Assembly: GCA_028583415.1 (NCBI GenBank) | Contig: CM053276.1 | Coordinates: forward strand, 59,067,510 to 59,131,509 | Length of the DNA: 64,000 bases | Origin: Protea cynaroides | Taxonomy: Eukaryota; Streptophyta; Magnoliopsida; Proteales; Proteaceae | Direction of reading: 5' to 3' | In this document: positions 21,140 through 33,395 of the stretch, in pieces | Layout of the letters: the number at the start of each line of letters is the position of its first letter | How positions within the stretch are numbered: position 1 is the stretch's first letter | Program-made: the position numbers and the translations under genes | The notes under the pieces: generated by a model | The model's input: only the letters and a program-made list of their open reading frames with translations | Told to the model about the DNA's origin: nothing | Database searches by the model: none

Positions 21140-22385
21140 GAAAAAACTAACAATGTGTTGTAAAATTATACCAAAAATAATGTCCATGAGGCTGAGTGTC
21201 TTCTTGGGTTCACTGGTTTCAGAAGAGCAAAGAGCTTTTGTCAAAGGTAGATTAATCCAAAATAATATTGGGTTAGCATCTGAGTTAACTACTTTGATGA
21301 GGAAAAAATCCAAGGAATGAACTATGGCTCTAAAGCTGGATATACAGAAAGCTTTTGATACATTAAAATGGAACTTTCTATTTGATGTTTTGAATGTATT
21401 TGGGTTTTCAGATACTTTCATTAATAGGTTAAAGACACTCTTTAAATCAGTTAGGATGTCTGTTATGCTTAATGGTGGCCCTATTGGTTTTTTTTAAGCA
21501 TCTAAAGGTTTAAGATAGGGAGATCCTTTATCACCTATTCTCTTTGTTTTGGCTGAGGAAGTATTGTGCAGAGGACTGAAGATGATGGCTCAAAAGGATG
21601 CCATTAAAGCCATGAATTGTAGAAGCTCCAAACCTCTTACCCATTTATTTTTTATAGATGGCATTTTGTTATTTTTGCAAGACAGAATCAAAGAGGCTCA
21701 ATCCCTTAACATCTTTATACAACAATATTCGGAGTATTCTGGCCAAAGGATAACTCCAACCAAGAGCAAAACTTTTATTATGGAGTGTCAACAACAACGA
21801 ATAATAGGATTCAATCCTATTTGGGTTTCTCTGAAGGAAAGTTTCCAACCAAATATCTTGGAGTTGAAATATTTAGTAAGAAGATCAAAAAGCAGTATTT
21901 CATGCCTTTGTTGGACAGGGTGAAAAGCAGATTTTCTGTATGGAATGGCAGATTACTCAAAATGGCTGGAAAAGTTGAATTGGTAAAATTAGTTGTTTGT
22001 AGTACATTTATTCACTCTCTCTATATATAAATAGCCAAAGAGTGTCATATGGAGTGGAGATCCTAATCAGAGGAAGGTTGTAGTAGTCAAATGGAAAACT
22101 ATTTGCAGTCCATAACAAGAAGGAGGGTTGGGTATTAAGAGCTTGCATGAGGTAAGTAAAGCCCTTCTATTAAAGTTGGTATGGAATGTGTTTACAGAAG
22201 ATTCTTTATTTGCTAGTTTTATGAGATCAAAGTATTTGATGGCAAATAAATTATTCAAAAACACATCGGATGCATCTACAATACGGTATGCAAGTCTCTA
22301 GGGATTGGACAGCATATCATATAAGATAGCTTGTGGGTGAGGTAAATCCATTAACTTCTGGACTGATAAATGGTTAGAATCTAAT
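21140..22385 (+). pseudogene. LINE (L1-like) reverse transcriptase, decayed
   Basis: Non-LTR reverse transcriptase signatures across frames: QRAFVKGRLIQNNI, then MALKLDIQKAFDTLKWNFL, GDPLSPILFVLAEE and FIDGILLF in place of the YADD box, then KYLGVEIFSKK and NFWTDKWLES toward the end. There are several stops (after KSKE, and before ASKG and GDPL) and at least one frameshift near 21840. It is cut on the right by the CACTA-type end at 22389. 5' ORF1, the endonuclease and the poly(A) tail are not seen. Confidence 0.85.
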
Positions 22386-22388
22386 ACA

Positions 22389-22890
22389 CACTAAAACAAT
22401 ATGCATTTTCCGCTACGAAAAGTTTTCGTAGCCTAAAACAATTTTCCATTGGCAAAAGTCAACACCTACACTAAGATTTCCATTGTCGTTCCATTGGCAA
22501 AAATTTCATAGCCATTTTGCTCTATGAAAAATAGGTTACCATGGGTGTATATATTTTCCACAATGGAAAGAGACCTTTCGTTGTCTATAATATAGATTTT
22601 ACACAACGGAAACCTATATTCCGTAGTCTATAATAAACATTTTACGCAACGGAAACCAGTCTGTTGTCTATAATATAAATTTTCCACAACGGAAATCTAT
22701 TTTCCGTGGTCTATAATAAATATTTTACACAACAAAAACAGTTCGTTGTCTATAATATAGATTTTCCACAATGGAAACCAATATTTCGTGGTCTATAATA
22801 AATATTTTACACAACAGTAATATACCGATGGAAAAAATGTACGTTAGACTACGGAACCATGTTTTCCGTTGGAAAAAATCTTTTTTTTTT
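22389..22890. mobile_element. CACTA-like (En/Spm) terminus with subterminal repeats
   Basis: Starts CACTAAAACAATATGC and is followed by short inverted motifs (CTACGAAAA/TTTTCGTAG). Then come about seven half-units of roughly 50 bases built on TTCCACAACGGAAA..GTCTATAATA. CACTA ends and repeated subterminal transposase-binding motifs are typical of this superfamily. The partner end and a transposase are not found, so this is a fragment or a small non-autonomous copy whose right limit is uncertain. Confidence 0.6.
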
Positions 22891-23096
22891 TTAATTACAT
22901 TTCTCTACTACCCTACCTACCCTACCCTATTGATCAGTAGAAATTGCATATAAATAAGGAAACCCAGTCAAAAAGTTGATATTAATCATAGAATTCAAAT
23001 CCCAACTGTATATACAATCAAACAAAGTCATATACATATACAATCAAATAAACTCATATAGTCAATTACCCAAAAAAAAAAAAAAACAAAGTCATA

Positions 23097-24928
23097 TTGT
23101 AAGACCCGTGTCTAAATTTCGGTCTTGAGTTGGAAATTTCAGCTTGTAACAGATCTTACCACAATAAACGGGTCGGTAAGACATTTTCAACGTGGGCAAA
23201 ACACAATGGAAGAAGGTTAGACTTGATCCCATACCTCACATGGGAGTTTACACTTCATTTTGGTCGTGCGGATAGACATCAGCCACACGAGGAAATGAAG
23301 TGCAGATGCTCATCAGCCGCATGTAGCGAGGACTCATATTTTGGTTGTGCGGATGGACATCAGCCGCATGAAGAAATGACGTGCGGATGGACATCAGTCG
23401 CACGTAGTCGAGGGACTGGTTTTTTGTCCGAAAGCCCCGGGCTCGACTATGACCTGAAAACTTAGTCTACCAACACCTAAACCAAAGGGTTTTGGTCTAT
23501 GTTTGACCATGGTTCATTTTCAACCCAACAAAGGACCACAAGAGTGAACTAAAACCATCTCTCCATCGATTTGGGTTAGTTTTTTACCAACCCAGTGTGG
23601 GACACGGGATTTGGATCAGATTGGGAACTAATCTCAATAAGGAGACTAGATGCATTTTTAAATTAGAAAGAGATAGAAAATCCTCCACTTACCTTGTTAG
23701 TAGCCCTATCCCAAATCCAAACATAAATGGAGTATGGGATTTATCCATATTTCATCTTCTCAATTCATTATCTAGACTAACCGAAACAATGAGAAAGAGA
23801 GAAGGAGAAAAGGGCAATGTTCTGACACGTTTTGGGAAGAAGGGAGAATCTAAGAAGGAGAAGAAGAAGAGAAAGAAAATATGAGGCTTGATTAAGCTGT
23901 AAATTGAATATCGTCGGAACCTTGAAGTAGAGTAATTGCTGGTAAGGATACCTATCTTTTTAATCTATTCGATTCCATACTATCAAATTGAACTTTGAAG
24001 ATCAATACCTCTAATGATACCTTGGAAGAATCCTCATCCACCATTAATGATGATTCCAAGCATTTGATCGGTGTCGGATCCCATATCGTATCAAAAATAA
24101 GGAGCAATGGATAAATAAAACCTTGATGGATCATTTTCCCATGGTTATTTGTAGACAATCCTCGCTCACTATTGATGGTGAGTACTCAAGTGTGAATTTG
24201 GGTGTCAGATCTATTTCATTTGAGAATCTGAAACCACAGGAACCATAAGAGAATTAATAAAACTATTTTTAATTGGATCAAAGCATCCTAACTTATTCAA
24301 GGATGACTAAGAATGACTCTAGATGGATTAAAACTAGGGGAAGATCTGATCATCATGTTTTTCTTAGATAAAAACTCTTCCTTCATCAAAGAAAATCGTC
24401 AATGAATTTATTTGGATGATTAGATTAATTTTGAGAAGGGATCAAGACCAAAAGAATGTCAAGAAATGAATTTAAATAGACAAATAGTTGAATCCAAGTA
24501 TCCTAAACCATCATGATAGATTTGAGTGGACTATTCATAGTTTAAAACCAAGGAAAAACCCTTAGCTGTATTCCTAGAATTGGATCCAAAGTTTAAAACC
24601 AGATTTAGCAATATCAGCTGTCTAGGAAATCAAATGGTATCCATAACTTGATATAGAAATGGAATTCTGAGCTCAAATTTCTTATTCATGCTTAGAAAAA
24701 TCCAAAAAAAACCCATTATGTAAAAATCATTGCATTTCGACCACGTTTTGACGTGAGGTTAATGGCATGTGCCGCACAGCTTACCTGCCATGATGTGTGG
24801 CACATGACGTGCTGCACGACGTTTTGACCTCGGATCATGACCATTTTTGGTCAGCATCTCTCTGGGATTTTTAATAATCTATTCAAAAGTTTGGATCTCA
24901 GAAATCATGTTTATATATATACATATAT
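23097..24928 (+). repeat. diverged gypsy LTR, plus orientation, right part cut (LTR C)
   Basis: The start TGTAAGACCCGTGTC matches the family LTR start. Two clusters of a GTGCGG/CCGCAC motif are at about 23275-23405 and 24765-24825, the same two-cluster plan as in the other LTRs. No LTR end is present; the sequence stops where the MULE-like terminal repeat begins. Small frames within (for example 23130-23465) have no domain. Confidence 0.5.
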
Positions 24929-25015
24929 GGGAAAATTTCAGCTACTACCCAAAAAGAATTAGTTAAATCACTTACCACCCAAGTTGTTTAAAAAAATCAC
25001 CTACCACCCAAGTTA
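24929..25015 (+). repeat. left terminal inverted repeat of the MULE-like element
   Basis: Contains TTACCACCCAAGTTGTTTAAAAAAATCACCTACCACCCAAGTT-type sequence found inverted at the right end. Confidence 0.8.
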
Positions 25016-25246
25016 AACAAAAGTTTATCAAAAAGATCCAAAAACTAACAGAGCCGTTAATTGCTGATGTCAACCGTTAGAAAATACTTGAATGACAAAA
25101 ATATCCTTATTGTAAGGGGAAAAGTTCAATTTACCCTTATTTTTTTTTACAAACAAGAGAAGCGAGGAGAAAGAGTGATCAGAGAGAGGGGTTTTGATCT
25201 CTAAGATGCTATGGAAAGGAGGCTTGGAGTGATCTGTAGGCAGACC

Positions 25247-25251
25247 GAAGA
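25247..25251. repeat. target-site duplication GAAGA, left of array
   Basis: GAAGA directly before TGTCACACC; the partner is at 57262-57266, 32 kb away. Confidence 0.85.
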
Positions 25252-25529
25252 TGTCACACCCCAATTCTGCACCATTCAGAACGGTGTGATGAACCGCTAT
25301 AAACCAACGGTTCAACCAGGATCTCTAATAGGCGGTATCCATTAAAAATAAAATCAGGCACATCCACAACCATAATCAGAATAAATACACAATAGCGAAA
25401 GTTTTATATTAATGAACTGAGCATTCTAAATGTAATAATCATAATTAAAATATCAAATTATTGTTGTATCAACTGAGACATAACTAAATAAAATATCAAT
25501 TACATCTTTTTATAAATCCAAATAAAATC

Positions 25530-25658
25530 CTAATAGAATACGCATGAGTTGCACTCGCATGAGGGGTCATGCATATCCTCTAAGTCTTCAGCCTCCATTG
25601 CAGCAACACACACGTACACCGGATCATTCATATAATCTACAACTGTGGTACCTGCATC
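25530..25658 (-). CDS. 43-codon LTR micro-ORF exon, CxCxxC (T1)
   Basis: Reads DAGTTVVDYM near the start and HDPSCECNSCVFY at the end; stop at 25530-25532. Same length as in LTR0, LTR B, T2 and T3. Function unknown. Confidence 0.35.
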   Translation of the reverse strand, partial: DAGTTVVDYMNDPVYVCVAAMEAEDLEDMHDPSCECNSCVFY

Positions 25659-27145
25659 ATCAACAAAAAATATTCGACGTCGAGAGGGTGAGCACACATC
25701 ATGGCTCAGTGAGCAAACAAAACAATGCAACGAACATATGCATGCATTCAATTCATATCTTTGGTTTGGTAAATAAGTTTGCAATGTGCTATAGAAAGGA
25801 TAGGTGGCCAAAGATCACATTTATTGACGCCGCACCTCTATACACGAGTTTGCGAAGCCGCCCAAAGGTAAGGTTTATTACCGACTCACATGCACCCAAT
25901 TCATGGACAATGTACACACAAAGGTCATGTTTATTGTTGTACCCATTGCCCATACCAACACGTAAGCCCCTACTGGCGAGGACTCGCAAACTGGGCTCGC
26001 AACTAACCAATCCTAATGCCAATCAGTGTATCCAAGGCCTCACCCCAGCATCCCTCAATACATCCATAGAGATAGAGTTAGGGTCTGGTAATAGGATGAA
26101 CCACAGTGTCACGTCCCCCCCTGATGCCCTACGACGTATTAGTTTCGCTAAGGTAATGGCGATAGGACGATGTTAGTGGACAAGACTTGAGTTAGAGATA
26201 GAGCTAGAGTGCTGAGGCCCTGCCTATGACACCTTCCCCTGATACTCGCTCGCATCAAGCACACCAACCACACACATACATCCACATGCCTATTCCTATC
26301 ATCATCATCATCATCATTATCATAAACAATAAATAAATATGCATGAACAGTAATAATAGAAATATTGGATGACATGTTGAATGCACGTAACAATCATACA
26401 CGCATAAAATCATTCATGGCATTGGACTCAAGAATAAAAATAGTTTATTATTAACCAGTTAGTTTAGGTCTTGTTCCCTCACCTTTAGTTGATCGTAGGT
26501 CCTTTTTCAAGCTTTAAGAATCAACTATATATCGATATTATATCACTAGAAGACCTAACCAAGTCGATAGAATTTAATTAGAATTAATACGAATTTAAAA
26601 GCATACTGTTAACTGGGGGTCGATGCTAGGGTCGGAGGTTTGATCGACCTTGGGTGCGAACACCCCTATTCTGGACTTCCTGAACACTAGGGGTCGATGA
26701 TCAGGGTCTGGTAGGGTCGATTGGCCATCGACCCCCCGTGCGACCCCCTGTGGGTTTTATCAATTTTTCATCTTATAGTTCATTATTCGTGTTTGGGGTC
26801 CTATGGCTTGCTTCTACAATCCATTTCACACATGTTCTATGGCCTAGAACCATAGTTCATTCACCTATATGGCTTTCATGATCTCCCCCCATAATTTTTC
26901 ATGAAAACCTAACCATGGATGGATGATTTGGGTTTCTCCTAGATCATTCCCTCTTTTCTATCTATTCTAAGGTCTGTAGAATTTCATGGAGATAGTATCC
27001 ATACCTGAGAATTAGGCTTGTTCCTCTGAAGCCTTCTATTTTATCTTCTTCTCTACTTTTCTTCTTTTCTTTCTCTTCTCCTTCTCTTCTCTTTCTCTCA
27101 ATCCAATTAGGGTTCTAAAAGGAGTGAAAGTGGCTTAGGGACGTC

Positions 27146-27155
27146 CTATTTATAG
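27146..27155 (-). promoter_or_regulatory. TATA box in T1 LTR
   Basis: CTATAAATAG on the minus strand. Equivalent boxes are at 33021-33030, 42557-42566, 48649-48658 and 56878-56887. Confidence 0.65.
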
Positions 27156-27527
27156 AGTAGAAACTCCCAAAATAAGTCCCATTGAGATTAGGAAGGAATC
27201 CCATTGAAATTAGGAAAGTTTCCTAATTTTTGATTCGTGCTGTTTTTATCGATTACCGGGGGTCGATGGGGGGGTCGGAGATCCCGTCGACCCCTGGTTC
27301 TTAAAATGTCTGACCCCCGGTATAAAACTGGGGGTCTGACTTTTATACTGGGGGGTCCGACCCTTCCTTGCTGGGTATGCGACCCTCCCCCTATTTTTAG
27401 TGTTTTTGGGTCAGTTTAATACCTGGGATCGTGATCTCCTTCATGCACTTGATCCGTTTGGTTCGACCATGATGGGTAGACCTGGTTCAAGATGGTAAGA
27501 CCGGGTTAGTTTGATACGGGTCTTACA

Positions 27528-27539
27528 ACTCCCCCCTAC
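27528..27539 (-). promoter_or_regulatory. T1 polypurine tract
   Basis: GTAGGGGGGAGT on the minus strand directly before the 3' LTR; the same tract is at 33396-33407 (T2) and 49032-49043 (T3). Confidence 0.8.
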
Positions 27540-30500
27540 ATATAAAAATTTTGTCTCCGAAATTGTTCATACCTTCTGAGTCGAATAAATGAGGGTATTG
27601 TTTTCGCATAGCATTCTCTTCTTCCCATGTGATTTCTTCCATGTCTCTACTTCTCCAAGTGACCTTAACATAATAGATATCTCGGTTGCGTAGTCGTTGA
27701 ACCTTTCGGTTGGTGATTTCAGTTGGTGTTACTTCAAATGTCAAATCATCAATCAAATCAGGCAGATCTACTGTCAGAACATGCTTCGGATCTTTGACAT
27801 ACTTCTTCAATAAGGAAATATGAAATACGTCATGCACACTTGACATAGATGGTGGTAGTGCTAACTAGTAAGCCACTTTCCCACGCTTAGCTAGAATCTC
27901 ATATGGCCCGACATATCTTGGACTTAGTTTCCCTTTCTGTCTGAACCGTTTCAATCCTCGCATAGGCGATACTTTTAAGAATACTTTATCACCCACGATG
28001 AACTCAAGGTCTCGGCGTTGGGTATCGACATATTGCTTCTGACGATTCTGAGCTGTTCTCACTCTTTCTTTGATAATGTCAACCACTCGACAAGTTTCTT
28101 CAACATATTCCGGTCCAATAATACTACGTTCCCCAACTTCATTCCAAAACAACGGAGTTCGAAACTTTCTGCCATACAGTGCTTCATAGGGTGACATCTG
28201 TATAGTAGCCTGATAGCTATTATTATAAGCGAACTCAATCAGTGATAACTTTTCATCCCATGATCCTTTGAAGTCAATTACATATGCTCGAAGCATATCT
28301 TCTAGAATCTGAATTGTACGCTCCGATTGTCCATCTGTCTGTGGATGGAATACAGTATTAAACTTTAATACTGTACCCATAGATTTTTGCAATCCTTCCC
28401 AAAACTTTGAAGTAAATCGTGGATCTCTATCGGACACAATACTTTCAGGTACACCGTGTAATCGTACAATGTTATCCACATATAGCTTAACTAACCTCTC
28501 CAGTGTATACTGGGGTCGTATAGGTATAAAGCGAGCTGTTTTAGTCAGGCGGTCTACAATCACCCAAACTGCGTCAACTACTCGAGGAGTCAATGGTAAT
28601 CCTGTGACGAAGTCCATAGTGATGCAGTCTCATTTCCATGCTGGTTCCGATAACGGCTGTAACAGTCCGGCCGGTCTTTGTCGTTCAGCCTTGACTTTCT
28701 GACAATTTAGGCATTGAGACACGAACTTAGCTACATTTGCTTTCATTCCTCTGCACCAGTATATTTTCTTTAGATCATGATACATTTTAGTGCTTTTAGG
28801 ATGTATCGAATAGATGCTGGTATGGGCTTCTTTCATCAGTCGGTGTCTAATGTCCAAGCTTTCTGTTTCGGGTACACATATTCTTCCTTTGTACTTCAGT
28901 ACCTTTTCTTCGTCCAAGGTGAACTCAGGGTTAGTTCTACCTTTTTCGATGTCTTCTTGTACCGTTCTTAGATAAGGGTCTGATTTGATAGCAGTCTTCA
29001 CTTCATCAACTATATTTGGTATAATTTTCAATGCGGCGAACATATTGGAAAACCGATGAATAAACCCTTGGTTGGCTGATCCATCTGGTGCATCTATCAC
29101 AAACTGCTCGTTACCGTGCTTAAATACCATTCTGGTCGTACACATTGTGGCAGTTGTGCTAACCTCTCCTTGAGATTTTATCATTGCCTTTCTGCCCAAT
29201 ACATCGGCTACTACATTAGCTTTCCCTGGATGATACTGGATATCACAATCATAGTCTTTCAATAGTTCTAGCCATCTTCTTTGTCTCATTTTCAGTTCCT
29301 TCTGATTAAATAGGTAAGTAAGACTTTTATGGTCTGATTTAATCTGAAACTTCTCCCCATACAGATAATGTCTCCATATTTTGACAGCATGTACTACTAC
29401 CGCTAGTTCCAAATCATGAGTGGGGTAGTTCTTTTCATGTGTCTTCAGTTGTCTTGAGGCATAAGCAATTACTGGCTCTCCTTGCATGAGTATGCATCCT
29501 AATCCCAGTCCTGACGCATCGGTGTACAAGATAAATGGTTGTCCTGGAATCAGGATGGTCAAGATTGGAGCTGATATCAATCTAGCTTTCAAGGTTTGGA
29601 AACTCTTCTCGCATTTATCTGTCCAGACAAACTTCTCACCCTTCTTAGTCAAACTGGTAAGAGGTACGGCAATTCGGGAATAGTCTTCTACAAATCGTCG
29701 ATAATACCCAGCTAGACCCAGAAAACTTCTAATTTTCGTAACGCTCTTCGGTGCTTCCCACTTTACAATAGCCTCAATCTTGTTGGGATCCACTTTAATT
29801 CCTTCAGCGGATACTACATGGCCTAGAAATACGACTTCCTTTAACCAAAACTCATACTTTGTAAATTTGGCGTAGAGCTTTTCCCTTCGTAGTCGCTGTA
29901 GAACGGCGTTTAGATTCTTGACATGAGTTTCCTCGTCTTTGGAGTAGACTAATATATCATCAATGAATACAATAACTGACGTATCCAATATGTTGTGGAA
30001 AACTCGGTTCATAAGTTCCATAAAGGTTGCTGGTGCATTTGTCAATCCAAAAGGCATGACCAAAAATTCATAATGTCCATATCTGGTCCTGAATGCTGTC
30101 TTGGGGATATCACCATCCTTAATCTTCAGCTGATGGTAACCTGACTGAAGATCAATCTTTGAGAACACTTTGGCACCTTGCAGCTGATCGAACAGGTCAT
30201 CGATCCGAGGCAATGGATATCGATTCTTGATTATCAGTTTATTCAATTCTCGATAGTCTATACACAAGCGAACGCTACCGTATTTTTTCTTCACGAATAA
30301 AACTGGCGCTCCCCATGGTGATATGCTAGGGCGAATGTAATCCTTGTCCAGCAGTTCTTGTAGTTGTACTTTCAATTCCTTCAATTCAGTAGGAGCCATT
30401 CAATTGGGTGCTTTTGATACTGGTGCGGCTCCAGGTATAAGATCTATGACGAACTCTGTAGCTCGGTCGGGTGGTAATCCTGATAATTCTTTAGGAAATA

Positions 30501-30929
30501 TGTCTGGATACGCACGACATCGATATCTTCCATTCATGGTGCTTCCTTGGTAATGTCAACCACAGATACTAAATAACTGACTGCTCCTTTCTCAAGGCAC
30601 TTCTTAGCCTTAAGCGCCGAGAATATGAGCTTTCATTTTCGGGGAAGTTTCGTTCCTGTAAAACTGAACTCGGCTCCTTCCTTGTCTTTAAATGTCAGCT
30701 TCTTTTCGGCACACAATAGGTTTCCAGAATGCCGAACTAACCAGTCCATTCCCAAGATGACGTCAAAGTCTGCCATCTCAAGTTGGATCAAGGTCGGATC
30801 CAAGGTCTTTTCAACAATAAGAACTGGACATGGTCCATAACCTTTTTTTAACTCCACTTCTAATCCCATAAGTGATCGTACAAGTAGTTTGTAGTCTAAG
30901 GATTTAATGGGTAAATTCAACTTTTTTCC

Positions 30930-31041
30930 AAATGACACAGATATAAAGGAATGAGTAGCTCCTGAATCAAAGAGTACTCTGGCGGAAATGACACAGATAT
31001 AAAGGAATGAGTAGCTCCTGAATCAAAGAGTACTCTGGCGG
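30930..31041 (-). repeat. 56-bp tandem duplication over the protease active site
   Basis: Units 30930-30985 and 30986-31041 are nearly identical and each carries the DSGATHSF codons. 56 is not a multiple of three, so the duplication also shifts the frame. T2 and T3 have a single unit. Confidence 0.9.
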
Positions 31042-31123
31042 GGATGTCATTAATAGGTACGACACCTGTGATTTGTTTTGGTTTAGTCTACATGCTCATA
31101 CAATGTAATACAACTAACAAAAT

Positions 31124-31128
31124 GTAAG
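31124..31128. repeat. TSD GTAAG, left of nested element T2
   Basis: GTAAG before the T2 LTR; the partner is at 42931-42935. The uninterrupted site can be read in T3 (AAAATGTAAGTCATACC, about 52569-52585). Confidence 0.95.
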
Positions 31129-33395
31129 TGTCACACCCCAATTCCACACTATTCAAAATGGTGTGATGAACCACTAACAACCAACGGTTCAACCAGGATC
31201 TCGAGTAGGCTATATCCGTGTTATCTAAACACCATACATCCACATAAATAATCAGTGTAAATAAAACAAATAGCGAAAGTCTTATAATAAAATGAACTGA
31301 GAATCTAGTGATATCAATATTTAAATAACGAAATTATTCTGTATCAACTAAGACATAAATAAATAAATATCCAATACATGTCTTTAATAAATCCAAATAA
31401 ATAAACTAAAAATCTAATAGAATACACATGAGTTGCACTCACAAGAGATGTCATGTGTATCCACTTCATCTTCAGCTACTATCGCTGCAACGTTCCCGTA
31501 CTTTAGAGCATTTATATAATCTTCAATGGTTAAACCTACATCATAAACTAAAAATATTCGACGTCGAAGGGTGAGCACACATCATGGCTCAGTGAGCAAA
31601 CAAAACAATGCAATAATACATATGCATGCAATCAATATATATCTTTGGTCCAGTTTAAAGTTTGCACTGTGCTATAGAAAGGATAGGTGGCCGTCGCACC
31701 TCTATTCACAAGTGTGTGGATATGCCCAATGACTCCTGCACTGTCGCCCACAGCACCCAAAATGGCACAATATACATCTCATGAAAATGGCATGGCTGTA
31801 CCGATTGATACCATACCAACAAATAAACCCCTGCTGGCTAGGGTTGCAAACTGGGCTCGCAACTAATCAATCATAATGTCAAACAGTGTATCCAAGGCCT
31901 CACCCCAGCATCCCTCAGAACATCCATAGAGATAAAGCTAAGGCTCCCCGGTAGAGTCAGAGACTACAAGGACAGAGACCACCTCCCCTGATGCTCTACG
32001 ACATAATAGTTCTGCTAAGGTAATGGCGATACGAAGACATCAGTGGACATGAATTAAGTAGACCATGGTACAATATACACCCCATGAAGAACGGTCATGG
32101 TTGTACCGATTGATACCATCCCTACCCTCACCATATACACTGGCCAAACACAAACATTCACATGCCTATTCCTACTCATCATCATCATCATCATTATTAA
32201 GCAGTAAAGTAAATATGCAAGAACAATTAATAGAAATATTGGATGGCATGTTGAATGAACACACAAGCATACACGCATAGAATCAATATTGCATTGGACT
32301 CAAGAAGTAAAACAGTTTATTATTAACCAGTTAGTTTAGGTCTTGTTCCCTCACCTTAGCTTGCTAATAGATACTCTTTCAAGCTTTAGAATCACCTTTA
32401 TAATGTTATTATATTACTAGAAGACCTAACAAAGCCGATAAAATTTAATTAGAATTTATTCAGAATTTAAAAATCATTCTGTTAACTAAGGTTCGGAGGT
32501 AGGGTCGGAGTCATGATCGACCCTGGGTGCGACCCTCCCCAATCTGGACTTCTCGAACACTGAGGGTCAATCCTCAAGATCACATAGGGTCGGATGGTCA
32601 TCGACCCTCTGTGCGACCCTCGGTGGATTTTGATCAATTTTCCTCCTTTTAGTCCACCCTTCGTGTTTGGGGTCCTATGGCTTTCTCCTACAGTCCATTC
32701 AACATTCATTCCATGGTCTAGAACCATGAATCATCCACCTAGATAGCTTTCATGTAATCTCCCATAGTTTTCTATGAAAACCTAACCATGGGTTGATGGT
32801 TTGGGTTTCTCTAAGATCATACTCTCATCATTATCTAACCTAAGGTCTGTAGAAACTCATGGAATTAGTATCCATACCTGAGAAGATTACTCCCTCTCTA
32901 CAACTCTTCTCCTTTTTGCTATCTTCTTTTCCTTGCTTCTCTTCTTCTCCTTTTCCTTCTCTTCTCTTTCTCTCAATTCAATTAGGGTTATAAAAGGAGT
33001 GAAAGAGGCTTAGGGACATCCTTTAAATAGAGTAGAAACATCCTAAAATAAGTCCCTTTGAGATTAGGAAAGAATCCAAATCGAAAATTAGGAAATTTCC
33101 TAATTTCAGTTTCGACGGCAACTGAGGGTCAATGGGAGGGTCGATGATCCCGTCGACCCTAGGGTTCCTAAGGTGTCCGACCCTCCCTATAAAACTGAGG
33201 GTCTGACTTTCTGTCTTGGGGGGTCCGACCCTCCTTTGCTGGGTATGCAACCCTCCCCTTAAATTGAGTATTTTAGGATCGATTTGATACCTGGGATCAT
33301 GATCTCCTTCACGCCCTTGGTCCATTTGACTCAACCATGATGGGTAAACCTGGTTCAAGGTGATAAGACCGGGTTAGTTTGATACGGGTCTTACA
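31129..33395 (-). repeat. T2 3' LTR
   Basis: 2267 bases. TATA-like CTATTTAAAG (minus) at 33021-33030. GGGTCGA clusters at about 32490-32635 and 33120-33250. Confidence 0.9.
31414..31542 (-). CDS. 43-codon LTR micro-ORF exon, CxCxxC (T2)
   Basis: Reads DVGLTIEDYI near the start and HDISCECNSCVFY at the end; stop at 31414-31416. The T2 5' LTR copy (up to about 41075) keeps the frame but has lost the stop. Confidence 0.35.
   Translation of the reverse strand, partial: DVGLTIEDYINALKYGNVAAIVAEDEVDTHDISCECNSCVFY

Larger units (their letters stand above)
25252..27527 (-). repeat. T1 3' LTR
   Basis: 2276 bases, TGTCACACC..GGGTCTTACA on the plus strand. TATA box CTATAAATAG (minus) at 27146-27155, followed in transcription by the palindrome GGACGTCC. 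GGGTCGA/TCGACCC clusters at about 26615-26755 (transcribed part) and 27255-27385 (upstream of TATA). Confidence 0.9.
27523..31065 (-). pseudogene. T1 pol (PR-RT-RNaseH-IN-chromodomain), broken
   Basis: Polyprotein of a Ty3/gypsy chromovirus. In coding order: protease DSGATHSFIS (30957-30968, duplicated by a 56-bp repeat), RT with FIDDILVYS, RNase H LYTDASG, zinc-binding integrase (H..H..CLNC), integrase core Asp (VIVDRLTK), Asp (SDRDPRF) and Glu (ERTIQILEDM), GPY-type LSPRYVGPYEIL, then the chromodomain-like end. The longest intact frame is 28630-30399 (RT through HHCC). Lesions include stops at 27865-27867, 28630-28632, just upstream of 30399 and at 30534-30536, plus a frame change at the protease duplication. 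The pol stop TAA lies within the first 5 bases of the LTR, so the polypurine tract itself codes for RGEL. Confidence 0.9.

Noticed and set aside
23130..23465. 111-codon frame
   Set aside because: Runs through the palindromic cluster of LTR C; no domain and no conservation in other LTRs.
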